The notes under the pieces: model-generated
What the model was told of the DNA's origin: nothing
The model's input: the letters and a program-made list of their open reading frames with translations, nothing else
The model's database searches: none
Position numbers and translations under genes: made by a program
NCBI RefSeq assembly: GCF_003850045.1
Contig: NZ_RQJX01000004.1
Location: forward strand, 153,757 to 217,756
Direction: 5' to 3'
Source: Aeromicrobium camelliae
GTDB lineage: Bacteria > Actinomycetota > Actinomycetes > Propionibacteriales > Nocardioidaceae
DNA: 64,000 nt
Part shown: positions 43,204 through 49,337 of the stretch, one piece after another
Position numbering within the stretch: position 1 is the stretch's first letter
Layout of the letters: the number at the start of each line of letters is the position of its first letter

Positions 43204-43560
43204 GTCCTCAGCATGGCGGACACAGCGGCGGCGCGCCGTGGCCCCGAACGCTGTGACACGCGGTTACGCAGGGCTCACACGGTGAATTCGTGACACCGAC
43301 CTGCCCCGGAACGACGAAAGCCGGCCCAGTGGACCGGCTCGTCGGGTGGGGGTTTCACACAACCCGCTGACCTGCGGATCTGCTGTGGTCGGGATCGATT
43401 TTGTACAGCTCCGACCCCGATTTTTGTACACCTCGGGTTCCTGTGAGCCGAACGTGCAGTTCTGCAGGCAGCCGCCTCGGTCGGCCGAGCCATCCGGCGC
43501 GGCTCCCCCACTATGGGCCTCACCAGGCTGTCACCAGTTCGCACTGCAGGACCTACGCAA
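43204..43560. other. Non-coding junction between the core chromosome and the accessory region
   Basis: About 360 bases without a supported gene. It contains a small GC hairpin (AGCCGG / CCGGCT, 43319-43339) and a pair of TGTACA-containing direct repeats at 43396-43430. Gene content changes here from housekeeping to mobile and orphan genes, so an island edge is likely in this stretch. No tRNA gene is recognisable that could act as an attachment site. Confidence 0.5.
43396..43430. repeat. Direct repeats CGATTTTGTACA / CGATTTTTGTACA, possible IS21-type end remnant
   Basis: Two near-identical 12-13-bp repeats whose starts are 22 nt apart, in the same orientation. On the minus strand they read TGTACAAAA(A)TCG. 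Multiple short direct repeats near a TG...CA terminus are typical for ends of IS21-family elements, where the transposase binds several copies. No IstA or IstB coding sequence is nearby, so this would be an orphan end; the assignment is tentative. Confidence 0.3.
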
Positions 43561-44232
43561 TCAATACCGACCTGAGATGGGCCGTTGGCGGATGATCTCC
43601 CTACTCCGTTCCTCTTCTCGCTCGCGCTCGACGCCGGCCTGACGCGTAGCCTCAGCCGCACGCGAGAGCGCCTTCTGCTGCTCACCCAATGCCCACTGCC
43701 GATGGAGAACCGAGGCACGACTGCGCGCCCAACTGACGAAAGTGCGGTTGGCCTTGGCTTCCAAGGCGATCACCGAATTGGTCTGCTCGAGGCGGACCCA
43801 CAGGATGTCAGCAGGCAGATTCCAAGCGAGCAACTCTTGGGTGACTGCCAGCACGAATCGCTCTGCCCGCTCAACAAGACCGCCTTCTAACAACCGGCGG
43901 ATCTCGAGAATGAACTCATCGTCCCACGGATCCAGGTCGTTGGGAGAAGCACGCAGCCGCGCCAGATGCCACTGGGCCAACGCGGCAACCGCACTCTCCT
44001 CGCGTGCCCTCTCGGCCTCGCGCTGTGCTTGACGCGCCAATCGCTCCGCTGACTCGGCGAGCCGAGCCTCTGAACGCGCTCGTTGCGCTGCCGACTTCGT
44101 CAGGCCAGTCGGAAGGTTCGGGGATGGCGAAGAAGATCGAGGCCAGACGCCCCGCGCCGCCCGCAGTGCAGCAACCTTCTCCCGCTCCTCCGGGGTCAAA
44201 GGTGGCTTACTCACCCGCCTGTTCCGTCGCAT
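43561..44232 (-). CDS. Hypothetical protein with charged helices
   Basis: A 223-aa protein not recognised. Residues about 45-85 (SAAQRARSEARLAESAERLARQAQREAERAREE) and the C-terminal 40 residues are strongly charged helices, probably coiled coil. The middle (WDDEFILEIRRLLEGGLVERAERFVLAVTQELLAWNLPADILWVRLE) looks like a compact helical domain. Lower GC and more AT-ending codons than the genes to the left suggest recent transfer. ATG at 44232 with no convincing ribosome-binding site. It is the first gene inside the accessory region. Confidence 0.6.
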   Translation of the reverse strand: MRRNRRVSKPPLTPEEREKVAALRAARGVWPRSSSPSPNLPTGLTKSAAQRARSEARLAESAERLARQAQREAERAREESAVAALAQWHLARLRASPNDLDPWDDEFILEIRRLLEGGLVERAERFVLAVTQELLAWNLPADILWVRLEQTNSVIALEAKANRTFVSWARSRASVLHRQWALGEQQKALSRAAEATRQAGVEREREEERSREIIRQRPISGRY

Positions 44233-44602
44233 ACCGTGATGATCTCAGCCTTGACGCATAGTCGCCTAGGAACCTGGGACACCGACGCCACGCCAGCCCG
44301 GTCGGCGACAGTGGATCGATCAGCACCTGGCCGTTTGTTTCGACGGCGGATCCGGACTTGCCGACAGCGAACTCCAGGTCCAACCCTTCTTGGCGAAGGC
44401 AAACGTCCACCAATATAGCAGTGCGCGCGTCCCGCGAGGCAAGTCAGACCAGATGAGGCACATCGCGGAACTGTTGGAGACGAAGCGTCCCGGTTTCCTC
44501 GGTGTTATGCGGCGTAGGCCTAGGCCCTCTATCCCCACATCTCGTCACTTGAAGACGGGGATCGTCACCCGAGCCGCTCCACCGCCGCGGTCAAGTCCCC
44601 GG
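44233..44602. other. Gene-poor stretch left of the IS256 element
   Basis: About 370 bases. Short open frames exist on both strands, but none has a recognisable domain, ribosome-binding site and promoter together. Codon usage and AT content are irregular. The rightmost 55 bases carry the read-through end of the transposase frame. I see decayed insert DNA here and nothing functional. Confidence 0.4.
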
Positions 44603-45873
44603 TAGTGGTGTAGCCGCCTTGTGATCCTTCGGTGCTGGGTCAGGCGCTGAGTTCGAGGGTGCTGTCGGTCGGTGTCGGGAAGTAGGCGCAGGCGGGACTT
44701 GGCGAGGATGTCGAGGCCGAGGTAGCGGCGGCCTTCGGCCCATTCGTCGGTCTGCTCGGCGAGGACGGCGCCGACGAGGCGGACGATGGCGTCGCGGTTG
44801 GGGAAGATGCCGACGCTGTCGGTGCGGCGGCGGATCTCGCGGTTGAGTCGCTCGTTGGGGTTGTTGGACCAGATCTGCGACCAGAGGCCTTCGGGGAACT
44901 CGGTGAACGCGAGGATGTCCGCCCGCGCGGTGTCGAGGTGCTCGAACGCGTCGGGGAGCTTGTCTTCGACGTAGTCGAGGAGCCGGTCGAACTGGGCGTT
45001 GACGGCGTCCTTGTCGGGCTGGTCGTAGACGGAGTGCAGCATCGCCTTGACCGCGGGCCAGAGGGACTTCGGGGTGACGGACATCAGGTTCGCCGCGTAG
45101 TGGGTGCGGCAGCGCTGCCAGGCCGCTCCGGGCAGGTTCGCCGCGATCGCCTCGACCAGACCCTGGTGGGCGTCGGAGGTGACGAGGCGGACGCCGGTGA
45201 GGCCGCGGGCGACGAGGTCGGCGAAGAACTGGTTCCAGGCCGAGGCGGTCTCGCTGGTCGCGACGCGCATGCCCAGGACCTCCCGGCGCCCGTCCGCGTT
45301 GACACCCGTGGCGACGAGGACGACGGCGTTGATCACGCGGCCGCCTTCGCGGACCTTCATCGTCAGGGCGTCGGCGGCGACGAACGTGAACGGCCCGGCA
45401 TCCCCGAGCGGACGGTGGCGGAACTGGTCGACGTGCTCGTCGAGATCCGCGGCCATGCGGGACACCTGCGATTTGGACAGCGAGTCGATGCCGAGCGTCT
45501 TGACCAGCTTGTCCATCCGGCGGGTGGAGACGCCGGCGAGGTAACAGTCGGCGACGACGGTGATCAGCGCGGCCTCGGCGCGCTTGCGGCGCTCGAGCAG
45601 CCATTCCGGGAAGTAGGTGCCCTTCCTGAGCTTGGGGACGGCGACGTCGATCGTGCCGACACGGGTGTCCAGCTCGCGGTGCCGGTAGCCGTTGCGCTGC
45701 GTCACCCGGTCGGGGCTGGGCTTGCCCCATTCGGCGCCGCAGACGGCGTCTGCGTCCGCGGACAGCAGCGCGTTGATCATCGTCTGCAGCAGCTGCCGCA
45801 TCAGATCCGGCGACGCCTCAGCGAGGGCTTCACCGAGCAGGCCAGCAGGGTCGACAATGTGAGGAGCGGTCAT
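44545..45873 (-). CDS. IS256-family transposase, reading frame runs past the element end
   Basis: A 442-aa mutator-type DDE transposase. The first Asp is in FVAADALTMKV, the second in RLVTSDAHQGLVEAI, and the Glu in WSNNPNERLNREIRRRTDSVGIFP. A typical N-terminus (LLQTMINALLSADADAVCGAEWG and RNGYRHRELDTRVGTIDVAVPKLR) is present. The frame does not stop within the element but crosses the left inverted repeat and ends about 58 nt into flanking DNA. In the neighbouring frame a plausible native tail, PTPTDSTLELSA followed by stop, is found at about the right place, suggesting a single-base indel near codon 395. Catalytic residues are intact. ATG at 45873 with GGAG upstream. Confidence 0.88.
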   Translation of the reverse strand: MTAPHIVDPAGLLGEALAEASPDLMRQLLQTMINALLSADADAVCGAEWGKPSPDRVTQRNGYRHRELDTRVGTIDVAVPKLRKGTYFPEWLLERRKRAEAALITVVADCYLAGVSTRRMDKLVKTLGIDSLSKSQVSRMAADLDEHVDQFRHRPLGDAGPFTFVAADALTMKVREGGRVINAVVLVATGVNADGRREVLGMRVATSETASAWNQFFADLVARGLTGVRLVTSDAHQGLVEAIAANLPGAAWQRCRTHYAANLMSVTPKSLWPAVKAMLHSVYDQPDKDAVNAQFDRLLDYVEDKLPDAFEHLDTARADILAFTEFPEGLWSQIWSNNPNERLNREIRRRTDSVGIFPNRDAIVRLVGAVLAEQTDEWAEGRRYLGLDILAKSRLRLLPDTDRQHPRTQRLTQHRRITRRLHHYRGLDRGGGAARVTIPVFK

Positions 45874-45978
45874 CGTGATGACTCCATTCGAGAGGGTTGT
45901 AGGAGATTCCTCGAAGGATCACACGGTGACCGCGCCCACGTTCACGACGAGGCCGACCACCGAGCAGTTACACCACTA
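44603..45978 (-). mobile_element. IS256-family insertion sequence (about 1.38 kb)
   Basis: Bounded by TAGTGGTGTA (44603-44612) and its inverted copy TACACCACTA (45969-45978). A second shared motif, GTGATCCTTCG, occurs 8 nt inside the left end and again further inside the right end, so the ends are imperfect. Length suits IS256 elements. The 8-nt flanks are GTCCCCGG and TGCGGGAC, not a duplication, which argues for an old insertion or later rearrangement. Confidence 0.65.
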
Positions 45979-46357
45979 TGCGGGACGCCACTGAAGGCAG
46001 GTCGAGCTTCGCCTCTCTCAGACGCCAGGGCGCAAGTCCAGCAGGAGCCGGAGTTATACGTGCGGCGGGGTAGCGTGGATGCCGCTCGCTCCTGACCGGG
46101 CTCACAACGGCAGCCCGCCAGCCCGGCGCCTCGGGGCTGCGACTGTCCGCCGCGTGCTCTTCCTTTCCGAGCGGTTGTCGGCCGTCGCCGCCTCCGGACA
46201 CCACACAGCGACAAGTAGCAGCAGGCCACCGCGCTCCACTCGCCCGCACGCCGCTGCGGGAAGCCCCCACGCCGAGTGGCACACTTGCGACGGTTGTTGT
46301 GTCGCCGACACTCAACTGTAGAGCTGGAATCCCGCTGGCCCACGGAAGGAGGATCTA
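45979..46357. other. Gene-poor stretch right of the IS256 element
   Basis: About 380 bases. Open frames on the minus strand are low-complexity Arg/Ser/Gly shadows without a ribosome-binding site. The last 40 bases carry the leader of the small Cys-rich gene at 46358. Nothing else is supported. Confidence 0.4.
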
Positions 46358-46543
46358 GTGCACCTCGACGACCCTGACCACCCACTGCGGCGATCCTCGA
46401 CCGCTCCGTGCGGCTGCGATTGGGACGGGTGGCACTGCCCACACTGCGCGAGCATGACATCTACCTCGGGCGACGCCTGGGAGCCGGCTCACACCGTCCC
46501 CTGCCACCGCAAGGCCGAAACCCTACCTGCACGGGCAAGGTGA
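46358..46543 (+). CDS. Small Cys-rich hypothetical protein
   Basis: A 61-aa protein starting at GTG 46358, with GGAAGGAGG six nt upstream, the strongest ribosome-binding site of the accessory region. It carries PCGCDWDGWHCPHCASM, with four closely spaced Cys and a His, and a further CH near the C-terminus, an arrangement compatible with one zinc-binding knuckle. No family recognised. Such tiny zinc-ribbon genes are common on actinobacterial plasmids and integrative elements. Confidence 0.55.
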   Translation: MHLDDPDHPLRRSSTAPCGCDWDGWHCPHCASMTSTSGDAWEPAHTVPCHRKAETLPARAR

Positions 46544-46893
46544 GTCCCCCGGAAGGTCCTTCAGTCGTGGTTTCCACCAAGACTGACGGTCGTCTCCCGC
46601 ATGTAACCCGTGGCCGAATCAGCCACGGATTGGACTTCGCCAGCCTCCAACAATCCGTGCAGCAGTCCCGGTCGAGGTCAACCCGCAGGTGCACTAGGTC
46701 CAGTCGCGAGACCGGCCAGGAGCCGGCGCAAACTCTCCAAGCCGCAGATCTCTGACATGGCAGACGGGTCGTCTGCTCGATCGCGCAGGCCACTGAACCT
46801 GTCACACGGAGTCATTGGCGGGCGGTGGCCATGGATCGACTCCCTGGGTCCGTCAGCTTGGTTCATGAGAACGGGTGCCCCTAGCGTTTCCGC
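46544..46893. other. Intergenic region with hairpin and RHH-gene promoter
   Basis: About 350 bases without a supported gene. A perfect 7-bp stem CCGTGGC / GCCACGG with a 7-nt loop lies at 46608-46628. At the right end TTGGTT (46859-46864) and TAGCGT (46882-46887) form a -35/-10 pair with a 17-nt spacer; the -10 ends 6 nt before the ATG at 46894, giving a leaderless mRNA for the next gene. Confidence 0.5.
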
Positions 46894-47181
46894 ATGCCAC
46901 GAACACCCGAGAGCACAAAGCACCCTCAAGGTGGGCGCCCCTCAAAGGGGGAAAGGCACACATTCGCTGTCCGCCTGCCACGCCTCCTCGCCGAAGAAAT
47001 CAAAGCCAGCGCCAAGCTGGCGAGCCTCACGCACTCGGACTACATCGGGGACATCCTGGCCGAGCACCATGGATTCGACGCTGTAAGCGCATCTTCGACT
47101 GCACCCTCCACTTCTTCTGCAGAGGAGATCGCTTTTGACAGCACGCTGGAGATAGTCATCCGAGTCAACGGGCGACTCTAG
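46894..47181 (+). CDS. Ribbon-helix-helix-like small DNA-binding protein
   Basis: A 95-aa protein. GRPSKGERHTFAVRLPRLL followed by AEEIKASAKLASLTHSDYIGDILAEHHG (residues about 14-60) fits a ribbon-helix-helix fold: one beta strand with alternating polar residues, then two helices. Proteins of this form are antitoxins, plasmid copy or partition regulators. The C-terminal 30 residues are Ser/Thr-rich. The promoter is well formed and leaderless. No toxin gene is directly attached; the next gene is 117 nt downstream on the same strand. Confidence 0.6.
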   Translation: MPRTPESTKHPQGGRPSKGERHTFAVRLPRLLAEEIKASAKLASLTHSDYIGDILAEHHGFDAVSASSTAPSTSSAEEIAFDSTLEIVIRVNGRL

Positions 47182-47238
47182 ACCGGCGAGCGAGTCGCTC
47201 TAAGCACTACGGACGATTCATAGCCCAGCTCACTCATG

Positions 47239-47276
47239 TTGCAGGTAGCCTTGCGAACTAACAAGGGGACCTGCAA
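47239..47276. promoter_or_regulatory. Inverted repeat upstream of the HTH gene
   Basis: TTGCAGGT (47239-47246) and ACCTGCAA (47269-47276), perfect 8-bp arms with a 22-nt spacer, ending 21 nt before the GTG of the HTH gene. Half sites are 30 bp apart centre to centre, about three helical turns. Candidate autoregulatory operator. Confidence 0.45.
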
Positions 47277-47297
47277 ATCGATTCAAGGGCGGTAACA

Positions 47298-48077
47298 GTG
47301 GCGAGTTCAGATCTGATCAGCGTCGCAGAGGCCGCCCAACTCCTCGGCGTGAGTACGGCTCGTATCCGCGAACGAATCTCCGACGGCTCCATCCCCGCCG
47401 AAAAAGTAGGTAGCCAGTGGGTGATCCTGCGAGACGATGCGCTCCGCGTCCAGCGCCATAACAGACGGTCCCGGCCGTACTCGTCGCGCTCAGTCTGGGC
47501 CACGCTCATGGCCGCCCATTACCCCGACCACCGTGAGTTCACGGCGCCCGAGCGGTCTCGAGCGCGAGCGCGCCTGCGTCACTTCGTCGACGAAGCCACA
47601 TCGAAGCTGGAATTCCCCGGATCCCCCATCGACGCCGACGCGTTCGCCGAGTGGGCGGCCACGACGCTGCGACACCTCCTCGGAGCACGAGCACCCCGGG
47701 CAACCTTTAGAGCCTCACCACTCGACCTGGACGATCTACGACGCGACGCCCGTGTCCACCGGGCAGGGTTGTCAGCGCCCGAGGCAGGGATCTCGGCTGC
47801 AGACGTACTGGAGGGTTACGTCGCCGCTGGCGATATCGACGCCCTGACTGCGGACTTTCTCTTGTCCCCCGCTGGACCAACGCGCGCGAACGTGTTCCTC
47901 CACCGCGTCAGCGACGATGCGCCGGGCCAGTGGCCGACCATCGTCGGATTCGGCCTTGCGCTGATGGCTGACCTTGCCGAGCACGATGGCCCTCGCGAAC
48001 GCCGGGCTGCGGCCGATCTCCTCGTCCAGTGGCTCGGCGCTGTCACAGCGCAACCCGGATCGCGGGAGACCGACTAG
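47298..48077 (+). CDS. Excisionase-type HTH protein with unknown C-terminal domain
   Basis: A 259-aa protein. Residues about 5-50 (LISVAEAAQLLGVSTARIRERISDGSIPAEKVGSQWVILRDDALR) form a MerR-like HTH_17 domain as in excisionases and in regulators of toxin-antitoxin loci. The remaining 200 residues are helical with no recognised family (TLRHLLGARAPRATFRASPLDLDDL; LEGYVAAGDIDALTADFLLSPAGPTRANVFLH). This N-terminal HTH plus helical body is the layout of some antitoxins that sit next to nucleotidyltransferase toxins; no such toxin follows. GTG at 47298; promoter region contains an inverted repeat. Confidence 0.6.
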   Translation: MASSDLISVAEAAQLLGVSTARIRERISDGSIPAEKVGSQWVILRDDALRVQRHNRRSRPYSSRSVWATLMAAHYPDHREFTAPERSRARARLRHFVDEATSKLEFPGSPIDADAFAEWAATTLRHLLGARAPRATFRASPLDLDDLRRDARVHRAGLSAPEAGISAADVLEGYVAAGDIDALTADFLLSPAGPTRANVFLHRVSDDAPGQWPTIVGFGLALMADLAEHDGPRERRAAADLLVQWLGAVTAQPGSRETD

Positions 48078-48197
48078 CCCTATCTGCGATGAGCTCAGCC
48101 TGAACTCCTCGCCGACGAAGCACACGAAGCGCAAGACGACGCTGCCCCGCGACGCTTGGGCGTTCGCCTCCCCACTCGCAAGAAAATTTCCGAGACC

Positions 48198-48230
48198 GTG
48201 GGGAGAGTTCTACCCACCACCGCACACCTG
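48198..48230. promoter_or_regulatory. Accessory-region palindrome element, copy A
   Basis: The core is GGGGAGAGTTCTACCC, an imperfect palindrome (GGGNAGA GT TCTNCCC), followed by CCGCACACCTG. It lies 38 nt upstream of the 184-aa orphan gene. A second copy is found at 61560-61590 upstream of the recombinase-like gene; about 24 of 31 aligned positions are identical. Probably a regulator binding site shared by genes of this island. Confidence 0.55.
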
Positions 48231-48267
48231 ATGGATCCAACGCCCCTCCGACAGAGAAGGATCCGCC

Positions 48268-48822
48268 ATGAATCACTCGCTCCACTTCAACCCCACCACT
48301 CCGTGCGACTGCGCGGCTTGCACCCGCCCGACGCTGTTCGCCCCCTACGAGTGCGAAACCACCGCCACCTGGCACGAAACGGTAGCCAGGCTCGACGACA
48401 TCCTTTGCGGCATCATCCGCACGACCGGACCGCTGGTCCTCACTCGGAGCATCGGTTGGCCCAGCCACCGCGTCTGGATCATCTCGGCACCGTCCGACTT
48501 CGACATCTGGAGCCTGTTCAGCGAAGTTGACGTCGATCAGGTGCTGGCGAACCCGCGCCTGGTCTCGCTCGTCATCAACGGCGACGGCACCGGGAACATC
48601 ACGATCGGCGCGAACACCTTCACCTCTCACCCGGTGCGGCGTGACATCGCAGCCCTCGCCGAGACGATGCGCCCCGCGAGCGAGGGCCTGACTGCTTGGC
48701 GCGAACCCGCCTGGGTGCTCGACTGCGATCCGCCGACCATCGACCGGCTCCACGCCGTCGCAGCAAGGCACGTGCGAGTCGGCGATCGCCTCGAGTGGCG
48801 GGACCTCGCCACCCATCGTTGA
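48268..48822 (+). CDS. Orphan hypothetical protein with N-terminal CxCxxC
   Basis: A 184-aa protein not recognised. N-terminal TPCDCAACTRPTLFAPYEC has four Cys that may bind a metal. The rest is mixed alpha/beta (IIRTTGPLVLTRSIGWPSHRVWIIS; LVSLVINGDGTGNITIGANTFT), resembling no family I know. The ATG is preceded by AGAGAAGGATC. A perfect 14-bp hairpin terminator follows at 48832. The upstream palindrome element is shared with the recombinase-like gene at 61648, which ties this gene to the mobile element. Confidence 0.6.
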   Translation: MNHSLHFNPTTPCDCAACTRPTLFAPYECETTATWHETVARLDDILCGIIRTTGPLVLTRSIGWPSHRVWIISAPSDFDIWSLFSEVDVDQVLANPRLVSLVINGDGTGNITIGANTFTSHPVRRDIAALAETMRPASEGLTAWREPAWVLDCDPPTIDRLHAVAARHVRVGDRLEWRDLATHR

Positions 48823-48831
48823 TGTCGTGGA

Positions 48832-48865
48832 ACCCGGTGTGCCGGCGCGCTCCGGCACACCGGGT
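48832..48865 (+). terminator. Hairpin terminator after the orphan gene
   Basis: Perfect 14-bp stem ACCCGGTGTGCCGG / CCGGCACACCGGGT with a 6-nt loop, 9 nt past the stop codon of the 184-aa orphan gene. Confidence 0.75.
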
Positions 48866-48975
48866 CCGCCCGCCACCAGCGCACCGCCGAGTGGGAGTGC
48901 GAGGTTCTCACTCGCTACCGAGCAGGTGATCCCGCACTGACGTGCGGCGAGCGCTCGACGCAGACGCAGCCTTCG

Positions 48976-48981
48976 TAAGAT
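48976..48981 (+). promoter_or_regulatory. Leaderless -10 hexamer of the gene at 48988
   Basis: TAAGAT, an excellent -10 match, ends exactly 6 nt before the GTG at 48988. Confidence 0.55.
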
Positions 48982-48987
48982 CGACCC

Positions 48988-49305
48988 GTGACTGACGACC
49001 TCTCCTTGTTCGGTGACGACCCTCCGCCCCCCACCGTTGAGTCACCGCCGCCACCGGCCCCGATCGCCGACTGGCAGGTAGACCTGCTGCGCAAGGCACT
49101 CGACGCACGAGGCCTCACGACGATGGACGAGCGCCAACAGGCGATCCAGGCGGCTGCAGGCCGCCCGGTCACGTCGCTGCGCGCACTCAGCCACGACGAG
49201 GCGATGACCGTACTGACGCGCCTCGGCCAGACCCGCACACCGAATCGAAGTGCGACCTCGCAGTGGGACGACCGCGACGAAGACACGTGGATCGACCGGC
49301 TCTAG
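48988..49305 (+). CDS. Small protein with phage GemA/Erf-tail-like helical domain
   Basis: A 105-aa protein. After an acidic and proline-rich N-terminus (about 25 residues), residues about 28-82 (WQVDLLRKALDARGLTTMDERQQAI, then RPVTSLRALSHDEAMTVLTRLG) have the three-helix pattern seen at the C-termini of phage GemA-like and single-strand-annealing (Erf/RecT-associated) proteins, where it reads roughly GL...R......GR.V.S...LT..EA..V...L. This is pattern recognition, not a search result. GTG start with a leaderless promoter. Convergent with the helicase-IV-like gene; 32 nt separate them, so it may be an accessory gene of the defence-like locus. Confidence 0.5.
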   Translation: MTDDLSLFGDDPPPPTVESPPPPAPIADWQVDLLRKALDARGLTTMDERQQAIQAAAGRPVTSLRALSHDEAMTVLTRLGQTRTPNRSATSQWDDRDEDTWIDRL

Positions 49306-49337
49306 ACCAACCCCGGCTGGGCGGAGAGCAGGTGCGT

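Noticed and set aside
43204..43400. tRNA gene as attachment site at the island edge
   Set aside because: I looked for a cloverleaf with a GTTC-type T loop and found none. The hairpins present are too short.
46608..46628. Small RNA or riboswitch in the 46544-46893 gap
   Set aside because: There is only one 7-bp hairpin, without a promoter upstream, a terminator downstream or a known aptamer pattern.
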